DNA of 6,537 nt. It comes from Eubacteriales bacterium (GTDB lineage Bacteria > Bacillota > Clostridia > Peptostreptococcales > Anaerovoracaceae). The DNA is taken from NCBI GenBank assembly GCA_028691625.1, contig JAQUYZ010000097.1, positions 1-6,537 of the forward strand, given 5' to 3'. This document shows, piece by piece, positions 1 through 6,173 of this stretch. The translations under genes were made by a program, and so were the position numbers. Each line of letters opens with the position of its first letter. Position 1 is the stretch's first letter. The notes beneath the pieces were generated by a model. That model did not search any database and had not been told where the DNA came from. It saw nothing but the letters and a program-made list of their open reading frames with translations.

Positions 1-1356
1 GAGGCGCAAAGACTGAAAATTGCAAATCAATTCGGATCGGGGCTTTCTAATATTCTATATATCATGGATGAGCCTTCAAAAGGATTGCATCCAAAAGATT
101 TTCAATTCTTGATTGAAGCGATTCAGGACTTGAAAAAACTGAAAAATACGATTGTTGTCGTTGAACATAAAAAAGAATTGATTCAAATGGCGGATTATTT
201 GATTGAGATCGGTCCCGGCGCAGGACAATACGGGGGTCAGTTATTGAGCGCAGATATAGTTGAACAGAACAGGACATACGAATTAAAAGACTATGGATAC
301 CCCGTTAAGAGTGCGGTCATTGAAGAAAATAAAAAAATCGTACTAAAAGGTGCAAGAACAAATAATCTGAAAAACATTGAAGTCTCCATACCTCTCAATA
401 AATTTGCCTGTGTCATTGGAGTAAGCGGATCAGGAAAAAGCAGTCTGGTTTCCAAAACGCTGTATCCTGCCATAATGAAAGCACTTGGAAAGAGCGTGGA
501 TATAGCCGGAGAGTATGATAGCATATCAGGGACTGAACGCATTTCCGATATATACTATGTCAGCCAAAAGGCGATTGGGAAAAACTCCAGGTCGACCCCA
601 GGAACCTATACCGGAGTTTTTGACTTGATAAGAGACTATTATTCAAAGTTAAGCGAGGCAAAAAAAGCGAAACTAACAAAAGAGCATTTTAGTTTCAACA
701 GTGAAAAGGGACAGTGTGAAGCTTGTAAGGGAGCCGGTGAAATTGCAATTCCAATGCATTTTATGCCCGACATTTATGCTCTGTGCGATAAGTGCAAGGG
801 TAAGAGATATAAAGAGTCGGTATTGAGAATAAAACATAAGGGATATTCGATATCAGACTTGCTTGATTTAGAAATTGATGAAGTCAAGGAAATATTCAAA
901 AATGAATCCGGCATATATCGAATATTGGATATGCTCTGTAAGGTCGGGCTTTCGTATATCAAATTCGGGCAAAGTGCAGCTACCTTATCTGGCGGTGAGG
1001 CTCAGAGAATCAAGCTGGCAAAAGAGCTTTGTGACGGTAAAGCAGAAGGCACGATTTATATTCTGGATGAGCCAACTTCGGGGCTTCATGATGATGACGT
1101 TGATAAGCTGTGCTCTATTATCCGTGAACTTACATCTAAGGGCGCGACAGTTGTTGTGATAGAACACAATCCAAGGATTATCAGTCAGGCAGATTATATC
1201 ATTGAAATGGGACCTGAAGGTGGAGATAATGGCGGGTATCTATTAAAAGAAGGTTGGTTGAAGATATCTCATAGAGAAGCATGCCATGAAATGGCGTATG
1301 GTGAGTCATATGGGTGTAAAAGCTTGAATAATGTAACGATGGGAGAAGAGTTATGA
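1..1356 (+). CDS. UvrA-like ABC ATPase (UvrA paralogue), 5' end outside window
   Basis: The reading frame is open from the first base, so the gene starts upstream and only about 451 C-terminal residues are visible. It opens inside the first ABC domain: EAQRLKIA is the tail of the signature, and MDEPSKGLHP (from base 64) is the Walker B/D-loop. The second ABC domain has Walker A GVSGSGKSS (base 418), a UvrA-type zinc module CEAC (715-726) and CDKC (784-795), signature LSGGEAQR (985 on), Walker B ILDEPTSGLH (about 1060) and an H-loop His (1165-1167). These are UvrA hallmarks. UvrA senses DNA damage together with UvrB. The shorter paralogues of this family are often linked to tolerance of DNA-binding drugs. 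I favour a paralogue because of the HhH partner gene, the divergent DEPSKGLHP motif and an unusual 30-residue tail, but the missing N-terminus prevents proof. The stop overlaps the next start (ATGA), which suggests translational coupling. Confidence 0.85.
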   Translation, partial: EAQRLKIANQFGSGLSNILYIMDEPSKGLHPKDFQFLIEAIQDLKKLKNTIVVVEHKKELIQMADYLIEIGPGAGQYGGQLLSADIVEQNRTYELKDYGYPVKSAVIEENKKIVLKGARTNNLKNIEVSIPLNKFACVIGVSGSGKSSLVSKTLYPAIMKALGKSVDIAGEYDSISGTERISDIYYVSQKAIGKNSRSTPGTYTGVFDLIRDYYSKLSEAKKAKLTKEHFSFNSEKGQCEACKGAGEIAIPMHFMPDIYALCDKCKGKRYKESVLRIKHKGYSISDLLDLEIDEVKEIFKNESGIYRILDMLCKVGLSYIKFGQSAATLSGGEAQRIKLAKELCDGKAEGTIYILDEPTSGLHDDDVDKLCSIIRELTSKGATVVVIEHNPRIISQADYIIEMGPEGGDNGGYLLKEGWLKISHREACHEMAYGESYGCKSLNNVTMGEEL

Positions 1357-1976
1357 AGTACAATTTAGACATGGAACGTTTATCTGTCCAAAGTTATAAG
1401 GAGCTACTAATCGGGCAGAATTTATTACCTGGTCGTAAAAGCCTTATGCAAAATATCGATGAAAACTTTGCATTGTTTGAGAAAAAGGGAATTATGAATG
1501 TTTCTCAGCTTAAGAAAAGTCTTTCTTCTTCTCAGAAAATTGCGGCTTTTTTAGTTGATTGTGGTATTGCTGAAGATTATTTGGTAATTTTGAAAAGAGA
1601 AATGAACAGTCTCGAACAAAAGCCTGTTTCATTAAAAAGTTTTCCTGGTATTGATGCTATATTGATAGAACAATTTTATGATGCGGGGATTAGAACCTCG
1701 AAAGACTATTTTGAAAAGAATCAATCGGAGGCAGATGAATTACTGTGTCTTTGTGACCTTGTAAGAATCAATGGGGTCGGACCTGTTGCTGCAAGAGCTT
1801 TCTACGATGCAGGATATAAGTCAGTATCAGACGTTGCAGGTTCAGATGCGGTATCAATGCTTGAAATGGTGTCAAACGTTAATAAAATCAAGCAATACTA
1901 TAAAGCGAATTTAGGGATCAAAGATATGCAATTTTGTATCGATTTTGCAAGATTACTTATAAGTATGTGCGCCTGA
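1353..1976 (+). CDS. Helix-hairpin-helix protein (DUF4332-like), partner of the UvrA paralogue
   Basis: This 207-residue protein begins at the ATG inside the ATGA overlap with the UvrA-like gene. GGGAGAAGAG, which can serve as the ribosome site, lies just upstream inside that gene. Two helix-hairpin-helix-like segments are visible: LKSFPGIDAILIEQFYDAGI (about residues 94-113) and LVRINGVGPVAARAFYDAGY (about 136-155). The second has the typical hG(V/I)Gxxx(A) hairpin and is followed by a helical region. Such tandem modules bind DNA without sequence specificity and occur in repair proteins and DUF4332 proteins. No catalytic motif, signal peptide or membrane segment is seen. The tight coupling suggests that it works with the UvrA-like ATPase on DNA, perhaps recognising damage or bound drug. 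That role is inferred from position. The family name is from memory and is moderately sure. Confidence 0.7.
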   Translation: MKYNLDMERLSVQSYKELLIGQNLLPGRKSLMQNIDENFALFEKKGIMNVSQLKKSLSSSQKIAAFLVDCGIAEDYLVILKREMNSLEQKPVSLKSFPGIDAILIEQFYDAGIRTSKDYFEKNQSEADELLCLCDLVRINGVGPVAARAFYDAGYKSVSDVAGSDAVSMLEMVSNVNKIKQYYKANLGIKDMQFCIDFARLLISMCA

Positions 1977-2013
1977 ATCGTATTGTCAGCGGATAACGAA
2001 ATAAGTTAGAATG

Positions 2014-2049
2014 AAGACGTGGGAGAATGACTTTCGCGTCTTTTCTTTT
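2014..2049 (+). terminator. Rho-independent terminator after the UvrA-like operon
   Basis: AAGACG (2014-2019) pairs with CGTCTT (2037-2042) around a 17-base loop. The T-rich run TTTTCTTTT (2041-2049) starts at the end of the stem. It lies 37 bases after the HhH gene stop and before the next promoter, as expected for the end of the operon. The stem is only 6 bp, so strength is uncertain. Confidence 0.6.
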
Positions 2050-2094
2050 GTGTGTATCATTTTCATGAATATTAACGATCTGCTTTTGAAAGTA

Positions 2095-2123
2095 TTGACA
2101 TCCAAATGATGACAGGCCATACT
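2095..2123 (+). promoter_or_regulatory. Sigma-A type promoter for the GntR gene
   Basis: TTGACA (2095-2100) is a perfect -35 box. After exactly 17 bases comes CATACT (2118-2123), a 4/6 match to TATAAT. Transcription would start near 2130, about 35 bases before the gene. It lies directly after the upstream terminator, so the regulator has its own transcript. Confidence 0.65.
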
Positions 2124-2146
2124 GTGCTCATAGAGCATACACACTA
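2121..2146. promoter_or_regulatory. Likely autoregulatory operator for the YtrA-type GntR protein
   Basis: The palindrome TGCTC-ATA-GAGCA (2125-2137) lies inside a wider, looser repeat with TGTG on the left and TACACA on the right. It covers the predicted transcription start just after the -10 box, a position where a bound repressor blocks initiation. YtrA-family repressors are known to use spaced repeats ending in TACAC, so the right arm fits and the left arm only partly. That the neighbouring GntR protein binds here is inferred. Confidence 0.45.
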
Positions 2147-2164
2147 TTGGGGCGCGGAGGTGAT

Positions 2165-2584
2165 ATGATATTGAATATAATCATTGTAAATTCTGCGGAA
2201 GTGCCTATTTACGGGCAGATTATGAACCAAATAAAATCCGCTATCCTGTCTGGCGAATTAAAAGAGGGGGATGTTTTACCGTCTGTTAGGGGCTTGGCAA
2301 AAGATTTGAATGTTAGCGTTATTACTACAAGGAAAGCATATGAAGGTTTGGAAGCAGAAGGATTTACTATCAATATGACGGGAAAAGGTTCTTTTGTTGC
2401 GTCAAAAAATATGGAACTTTTACGGGAAACCCGGCTGTTGGATATCGAGAAAAAGCTTACGGAAATTATTGAATACGCAAAGCCTGTTGGAATTTCAAGC
2501 GATGATTTGAAAAAAATCATAGATGAGTTGAGCGGGGGGGGGAATAAGATTGGATATGGTTTTGGAAATTCACAACCTATGTAA
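2165..2584 (+). CDS. GntR-family transcriptional regulator, YtrA subfamily
   Basis: This small regulator (139 residues from ATG 2165) usually represses an ABC transporter operon that responds to cell-wall or antibiotic stress. An N-terminal winged-helix domain covers about residues 10-78. PIYGQIMNQIKSAILSGEL is the usual helix 1, GDVLPSVRGLAKDLNVS leads into the recognition helix, and TRKAYEGLEAEGF and GKGSFVA form the wing. The short helical tail that follows, with no ligand domain, is typical of YtrA. I chose ATG 2165 over TTG 2147 because GGAGGTGAT (2156-2164) is an excellent Shine-Dalgarno match directly before it and because homologues start MIL/MII. The tail runs through a nine-G tract and overlaps the ATPase start by 29 bases. 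One more G would stop it at TAA right after LSGGGE, so the last 13 residues may be an indel product. Its transporter partner is broken. Confidence 0.88.
   Translation: MILNIIIVNSAEVPIYGQIMNQIKSAILSGELKEGDVLPSVRGLAKDLNVSVITTRKAYEGLEAEGFTINMTGKGSFVASKNMELLRETRLLDIEKKLTEIIEYAKPVGISSDDLKKIIDELSGGGNKIGYGFGNSQPM
2534..2542 (+). repeat. Homopolymer tract of nine G
   Basis: Nine consecutive G bases lie near the end of the GntR coding region. With nine, the protein reads through NKIGYGFGNSQPM. With ten, the frame would give GGG-GGG-GGG-GAA-TAA and end eight bases before the ATPase ATG, the normal spacing for this operon type. The tract is a slippage hot spot. It could be a true indel, a phase-variable site or a sequencing error. 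Confidence 0.8.
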
Positions 2585-3224
2585 AAATTATGATGATTTC
2601 AGTTTTAGGAATATAAATATGAGCTGGAAAAGGGAACACTGACTGGCTTCATTGGGCCTAATGGCGCGGGAAAAACGACAACCATTAAAAGCATACTGAA
2701 CATGATCAAACCGGATGTTGGAAAAATCATGATTTTGGGTATGGATAGCGTTACCAATGATTTAGAAATAAAACCAAAGCTAGGCATTGTTCTTGATGAC
2801 GGTCATTTTTACGAAGATTTGACCTTGAGAAAAATGAAAAGTCTGATTGCTCCTATGTACCCTACATGGAACGATAATGCGTATCAGTTCTATATGAAAA
2901 AATTTGAACTACCGGAGAGTAAAATAATTAAAGATTTGTCAAGAGGCATGAGAATGAAATACGCGCTTGTGCTTGCCCTTTCCCATGGCGCTGACCTTTT
3001 TATTCTGGACGAACCTACGTCCGGCCTTGATCCTTTGGTGAGAAGTGAACTGGTAGAAATACTCAAAGACATTGTATTTGAGGGTTTTTCATATTTGACG
3101 GTGAAATTATACTACAAGGACAAAAGGACGAAATAAAAGATCAACACGCCATTGTAAAAGGCGATACTGCAGCATTATTTCCGGATTATGAAAATCACTT
3201 TGTCGGTATAAACAAATCCGCTTA
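2556..3224 (+). pseudogene. Broken ABC transporter ATPase (YtrB-like)
   Basis: Three pieces in three frames make one ABC ATPase. Piece 1 (2556 to about 2621) reads MVLEIHNLCKNYDDFSFRNI. The frame then slips: NINM-ELEKG would need ATGGAGCTG but the DNA has ATGAGCTG, so one G is missing near 2621. Piece 2 holds Walker A GPNGAGKTT (2654 on), signature LSRGMRMKYAL (2936 on) and Walker B/D-loop FILDEPTSGLDP (2999 on). Near 3080 it jumps to another frame that reads IFDGEIILQGQKDEIKDQ and continues to about VGINKSAY. The region normally between, with the H-loop (usually STH), is gone, so roughly 20 residues were deleted. A protein lacking the H-loop would not hydrolyse ATP normally. The gene follows a YtrA-type regulator, as in ytrAB operons, but no permease follows. 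The ORF from ATG 2702 is only part of this remnant. Confidence 0.85.
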
Positions 3225-3536
3225 CTGCTGGTCGAAGGGACAAAGCTTGGCAGACAAGACGAAAAAGTTTTAACAGAGCAAGAGTTAGAGGCGTTACTTA
3301 TAGATGAAATAGGCGATTCTGAACAAGCAATATTATTTCAAACCTCAAGTCAGAATATTGATCGTATTGTGAGCTTTTATAGAGCAGTGAGTAGGCTAAA
3401 AAGGACGTTTGTCATTGATGTTTATACTGCAAATGTATTATTTGAGCTCCGGAAACTTGGAAACAATCTGCCATATCCATCTGATAGCTATGAACGAGCT
3501 GAAGTTATGAAAGATGGTATCACATTTGAGGTCTGA
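3225..3536 (+). pseudogene. Internal fragment of an MBL-fold metallo-hydrolase gene
   Basis: The frame from about 3192 to the TGA at 3534 has no plausible start. From about 3225 it reads LLVEGTKLGRQDEKVLTEQE, later SSQNIDRIVSFYRAV and TFVIDVYTANVLFELRKLG. This matches my memory of the middle part of clostridial metallo-beta-lactamase-fold hydrolases (RNase J/beta-CASP-like). These are about 430 residues long, so both the metal-binding N-terminus and the rest of the C-terminus are absent. The piece is joined out of frame to the ATPase remnant, with the junction somewhere in 3205-3225. It ends only 13 bases before the first copy of the repeated spacer element. Family assignment is moderately sure, and non-function is nearly certain. 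Confidence 0.6.
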
Positions 3537-3549
3537 TTTAAATTTTAAT

Positions 3550-3620
3550 GAGTTGCGTATTATCCATAAACCCGGATGCTGGCAACTGAATCTTCATTAA
3601 TTATTGTGAATTAAGATTCA
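3550..3620. repeat. Structured spacer element, copy A
   Basis: This copy lies between the hydrolase fragment and the flavodoxin gene. AGTTGC (3551-3556) pairs with GCAACT (3582-3587), and inside it ATCC (3562-3565) pairs with GGAT (3574-3577) around an 8-base loop. Directly after it, TGAATCTT (3587-3594) pairs with AAGATTCA (3613-3620). The left end GAGTTGCGTATTATCCATAA is close to copy C (4843 on), and TTATCCATAA is shared with copy B. CTGAATCTTCATTA (3586-3599) is the variant of the block seen in copies B and D. Confidence 0.7.
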
Positions 3621-3665
3621 TCAACATGGATAGGAAAATGAAAATATTACAGGAGGAATCAGAAA

Positions 3666-4103
3666 ATGAAAGTTGTTATTGTATTTGAATCTACCCATCA
3701 TGGAAACACAAAAAAACTGCTGGATGCGATTGCGGCAAAATATGACGTTGAGCTGATTGATGCATCGAAAGTCGATGCTGTTGATTATGAGAACTATGAT
3801 ATTATTGGCTTTGCATCCGGTGTTGTATTTGGCAAGTTCTATAAGAAGGTCACATCTTTAGCAAAGTCTGTTCCTTCAGGGAAGAAGGTGTTCTTTATTT
3901 ATTCTTGTGGTAAAAACAACAAGGATTATTCAGAAAATATACGTAAAACCTTAGAAGACAAGGGATGCATTTCCCTCGGCACCTATGGGTGCATTGGGTT
4001 TGACACATATGGTCCGATGAAACTAATAGGCGGAATCAATAAAGGCCATCCTGATGAAGAAGAAATCGCAGGTGCTGTATGTTTTTATGCATCATTTCTA
4101 TGA
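3666..4103 (+). CDS. Flavodoxin family protein
   Basis: This 145-residue protein is a single-domain, FMN-binding electron carrier of the cytosol. It starts MKVVIVFESTHHGNTKKLLD: the first beta strand followed by the phosphate loop STHHGNTKK (residues 9-17), equivalent to the T/S-x-T-G-x-T loop of flavodoxins. The order beta strand, loop, helix continues with YDIIGFASGVVFGKFYKKV (about 45-63), KKVFFIYSCGKN (about 74-85) and GTYGCIGFDTYGP (about 101-113), the last two near where the flavin ring loops lie. The length is normal for a short-chain flavodoxin. The start is supported by AGGAGG (3651-3656) nine bases before the ATG. There is no partner gene nearby; it stands alone between two copies of the spacer element. 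Its redox partner cannot be inferred. Confidence 0.85.
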   Translation: MKVVIVFESTHHGNTKKLLDAIAAKYDVELIDASKVDAVDYENYDIIGFASGVVFGKFYKKVTSLAKSVPSGKKVFFIYSCGKNNKDYSENIRKTLEDKGCISLGTYGCIGFDTYGPMKLIGGINKGHPDEEEIAGAVCFYASFL

Positions 4104-4160
4104 TTACAAAGGGACTGACACATTAGTAAAAGTCTCCTTGCCATCGTTGCAGACATGTCA

Positions 4161-4250
4161 AACTTAACGTTATCCATAAAACTCAGGGTACGGATATGGA
4201 AGCTTAATCTTCACTAAGTCGTGAAATTTTGTTATTCTTTAATTTAAGCT
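4161..4250. repeat. Structured spacer element, copy B
   Basis: This copy lies between the flavodoxin and arr genes. TATCC (4171-4175) pairs with GGATA (4192-4196). An outer pair ACTTA (4162-4166) and TAAGT (4215-4219) encloses it. AGCTTAA (4201-4207) pairs with TTAAGCT (4244-4250). GCTTAATCTTCACTA (4202-4216) is identical over 15 bases to copy D. The left part TTATCCATAAA matches copy A. The terminal loop is longer than in A, so the loop varies while the arms persist. TAACGTTA (4165-4172) is a perfect palindrome. Confidence 0.7.
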
Positions 4251-4287
4251 ATTGAAAGTCTGGCAAGAATAGAATGGTGGACTAAGT

Positions 4288-4764
4288 ATGAATATAAATG
4301 ATTTAACCGAATTGAACAAAGAGGATGTGACTAAATTGACGACTATATTACAGGGTGACAGAACCCTTGATTCCGGACCTTTCTACCACGGCACAAAAGC
4401 CCACTTAAAGACGGGGGACTTATTGGAACCAGGTTACTGCTCTAACTATGGCGAGCGAAAGAAGGCCAACTACATCTATCTGACTGCGACGCTAGATGCG
4501 GCTAAGTGGGGAGCTGAACTTGCAGTAGGCGACGGACCTGGTCGGATTTATCGTGTGGAGCCGATTGGTACCTTCGAAGATGATCCTAACCTGACAGATA
4601 AAAAATTTCCGGGGAACCCAACTAGGTCCTACCGCACCCAACAGCCGCTAAGAATAGTGGGCGAAGTCTTGGACTGGGAGGGACATTCGCCAGAGGAACT
4701 TCTGAAAATGCGGGATCACCTTGACGAGCTTAAACGGCTTGGCATCGAGGCGATTAACGACTGA
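4288..4764 (+). CDS. arr: NAD+-rifampin ADP-ribosyltransferase (Arr family)
   Basis: Arr enzymes inactivate rifamycins by moving ADP-ribose from NAD+ to the C23 hydroxyl of the ansa chain. The 158-residue product shows the family core: GPFYHGTKAHLKTGDLLEPG (His34), NYIYLTATLDAAKWGAELA (Tyr64), VEPIGTFEDDPNLTDKKFPG (Asp98/Asp99) and NPTRSYRTQQPLRIVGEVLD. The His, Tyr and Asp correspond to the catalytic set known for Arr. It is slightly longer than usual (about 140-150) because of about 20 extra N-terminal residues. No other in-frame ATG lies before the core, and GGTGG (4276-4280) stands seven bases before the start, so I keep 4288. It is intact. By hand count it is near 50% GC over 4441-4740, above the flavodoxin gene (about 35-47% by line), which suggests a different origin. 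It stands alone between two spacer elements. Confidence 0.93.
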   Translation: MNINDLTELNKEDVTKLTTILQGDRTLDSGPFYHGTKAHLKTGDLLEPGYCSNYGERKKANYIYLTATLDAAKWGAELAVGDGPGRIYRVEPIGTFEDDPNLTDKKFPGNPTRSYRTQQPLRIVGEVLDWEGHSPEELLKMRDHLDELKRLGIEAIND

Positions 4765-4797
4765 ATGCGTGAATAGTTAAATCTATGAGCAAATAGA

Positions 4798-4863
4798 GAG
4801 TTACGCATTATAGCAATAATCCATTGGATATTCAGGGGCCGTGAGCTGCGTATAATCCATAGC
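4798..4863. repeat. Structured spacer element, copy C (two partial left ends)
   Basis: This copy lies between the arr and nucleotidyltransferase genes. It has two related ends in a row: one starting GAGTTACGCATTATAG (4798 on) and GAGCTGCGTATAATCCATAG (4843 on). TACGCA (4802-4807) pairs with TGCGTA (4847-4852), and ATCC-ATT-GGAT (4819-4829) forms a tiny inner hairpin. The CTTAATCTTCACTA block seen in B and D is absent here. The remaining 104 bases to the next gene are AT-rich and show only the ribosome site GAGGAG (4956-4961). Confidence 0.65.
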
Positions 4864-4967
4864 ATGTGAAGAAGTAAGTAAAAGTTGAATTTGAAGATTA
4901 TTTATATCACACAGATAAACAGAAATTTGACAGTTGAGATTATAAAACCAACAAAGAGGAGCAAAAA

Positions 4968-5645
4968 ATGGATTTTAATATAGACACTTGGATGAAAGGA
5001 TACTTGGGAGAGCTGAAATCTCTGTTTGGTTCTGACCTGCTGTTTGTTGGTCTTCAAGGAAGCTATGGTCGGGGTGAAGCAACGGACAGTAGTGATATTG
5101 ATGCGGTTGTCATTCTCAACCATGCGACTCCGGGAGATCTGAAAGCATACAGCGCTATGCTGGACACACTTCTGAACCGGAAGAAAGTGTGCGGATTTAT
5201 CTCCGGTTGGCAGGAGTTAATAAATTGGGAACGCTCCGACCTGTTTCAATTCTATCATGACACCAAGCCGGTATTCGGTAGCATTGATTTTCTGCTGCCG
5301 CTGATTGGTCAGGAGGATATTCATCGTGCCGTCCGGATCGGGGCCTGCAACATCTATCACATGTGCGGCCACAACATGGTGCACGAGAAAGATGCCGAGG
5401 TATTGAAAGCGCTTTATAAATCAGCCGCGTTCACCATACAGGCAATCTATTACGATCAAACAGGAACCTACATAAAGCAAAAAGCCGGGCTTATCTCTGT
5501 GCTACAACCACAGGAACGGGAGATTTTGCAGACCGGAATTATATTCAAGAAACAGCCAAATGTGGCGCAGACTGAGTTTGAACGATTCTCTGAACTTCTG
5601 TTCAATTGGGCGGCAAGGTTGATTATCAAGTACAAAACCGAGTAA
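4968..5645 (+). CDS. Pol-beta superfamily nucleotidyltransferase, aminoglycoside-modifying-like
   Basis: This 225-residue protein has the classic nucleotidyltransferase motif GSYGRGEATDSSDIDAVVIL at about residues 31-50. The Gly-Ser binds the nucleotide phosphates and Asp44 and Asp46 (S-D-I-D) hold the metal. Enzymes with this fold transfer AMP to aminoglycosides, lincosamides or proteins. The third carboxylate of the family is not obvious: the expected strand reads KKVCGFISGW without Asp. The remainder is helical, with CNIYHMCGHNMVHEK (about 126-140) and a run KALYKSAAFTIQAIYY (about 146-161) that resembles the C-terminal helical half of clostridial proteins of this group. GAGGAG (4956-4961) six bases before ATG supports the start. 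It stands alone between spacers. The substrate is unknown. It does not match ANT(9), ANT(6) or Lnu by eye, so resistance is only a possibility. Confidence 0.8.
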   Translation: MDFNIDTWMKGYLGELKSLFGSDLLFVGLQGSYGRGEATDSSDIDAVVILNHATPGDLKAYSAMLDTLLNRKKVCGFISGWQELINWERSDLFQFYHDTKPVFGSIDFLLPLIGQEDIHRAVRIGACNIYHMCGHNMVHEKDAEVLKALYKSAAFTIQAIYYDQTGTYIKQKAGLISVLQPQEREILQTGIIFKKQPNVAQTEFERFSELLFNWAARLIIKYKTE

Positions 5646-5681
5646 AATTGAGCGAGGAACAGGAAGCTGATGAGCGTTTTA

Positions 5682-5772
5682 GAGTTCGGATTATTATAGC
5701 AAAACTGGGAATCGGATCAGGTCAGGGCAAGCCGGATTTTGGAGATAAGATTTGCTCGCTTAATCTTCACTA
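5682..5772. repeat. Structured spacer element, copy D
   Basis: This copy lies between the nucleotidyltransferase and Nif11 genes. The left end GAGTTCGGATTATTATAGC (5682-5700) resembles that of copy C (GAGTTACGCATTATAGC). The right block GCTTAATCTTCACTA (5758-5772) is identical to copy B, and the bases after it (TAGTTATGG, CATTTTGG) follow B loosely. A longer-range pair AGCGAG (5651-5656) with CTCGCT (5755-5760) could close it. The ATCC arm seen in other copies is lost, so this copy is the most decayed. Confidence 0.6.
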
Positions 5773-5791
5773 GTTATGGTAACATTTTGGA

Positions 5792-5819
5792 TTTATAAAC
5801 GTATTTTTTGGTATATGAT
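5792..5819 (+). promoter_or_regulatory. Possible promoter for the Nif11-type gene
   Basis: TATGAT (5814-5819) is a good -10 box. The only -35 candidate at proper spacing is the weak TTTATA (5792-5797), 16 bases upstream. It sits just downstream of the conserved block of copy D, with about 45 bases to the start codon. Confidence 0.3.
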
Positions 5820-5864
5820 ATAAATAAATTGATAAAACAGTCACAGCTATGAGGAGAAATAATT

Positions 5865-6173
5865 ATGTCAAAAATGCAGGAGCTGTTTGAGAAAGTATCA
5901 ATAAATTCAGCACTTCGAGAAAAATTCATGGAAATTGTTCAGGGAACAGTAAACCCAGTCGAAGTTGCTACAAAGGAAAAACTGATTACTTTCGCAAAAG
6001 AAGCGGGATATGATATTACGTTTGAGGAAATGCAAAGATTCTTCAAAGACCTTAAAGAAAATAAAAAAGGGGAGCTGCTTGAAGAAGAACTTGAAATGGT
6101 GGCGGGAGGAAGTAATCTTTTTTGGTACGATTTCATACCAGTGCAACCGTTAGAAAATTCATTATGTGAGTAA
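5865..6173 (+). CDS. Nif11-type RiPP precursor peptide with Gly-Gly leader
   Basis: The 102-residue product has the layout of Nif11-like leader peptides. An acidic helical leader (about residues 1-80) with LREKFMEIV, LITFAKEAGYDITFEEMQRF and EEELEMVAGG ends in a double Gly (81-82, bases 6105-6110). A 20-residue core of distinct composition follows. Nif11 leaders bring a core to a modifying enzyme and are cut after GG by a C39-peptidase transporter. The core begins SNLFWYDFIPVQP and ends LENSLCE: rich in aromatics, with one Cys (101), two Ser and no Thr. At most one thioether ring would be possible, so another chemistry or no modification is conceivable. GAGGAG (5851-5856) eight bases before ATG fixes the start. 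No modifying enzyme or transporter lies in the window, so it is an orphan here; such precursors can be served in trans. Confidence 0.85.
   Translation: MSKMQELFEKVSINSALREKFMEIVQGTVNPVEVATKEKLITFAKEAGYDITFEEMQRFFKDLKENKKGELLEEELEMVAGGSNLFWYDFIPVQPLENSLCE

Noticed and set aside
2147..2164. TTG at 2147 as the start of the GntR protein
   Set aside because: The extra MGRGGD is just the translated ribosome site GGAGGTGAT; homologues start at the ATG 2165.
2610..2645. Programmed -1 frameshift in the ATPase gene
   Set aside because: No slippery heptamer or following structure is visible at AATATGAGC, and a second break with an H-loop deletion shows that the gene is dead.
4927..4955. Promoter with perfect TTGACA (4927-4932) before the nucleotidyltransferase gene
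   Set aside because: At 17-base spacing the -10 would be ACAAAG, next to the ribosome site; TATAAA at 4941 is only 8 bases away.
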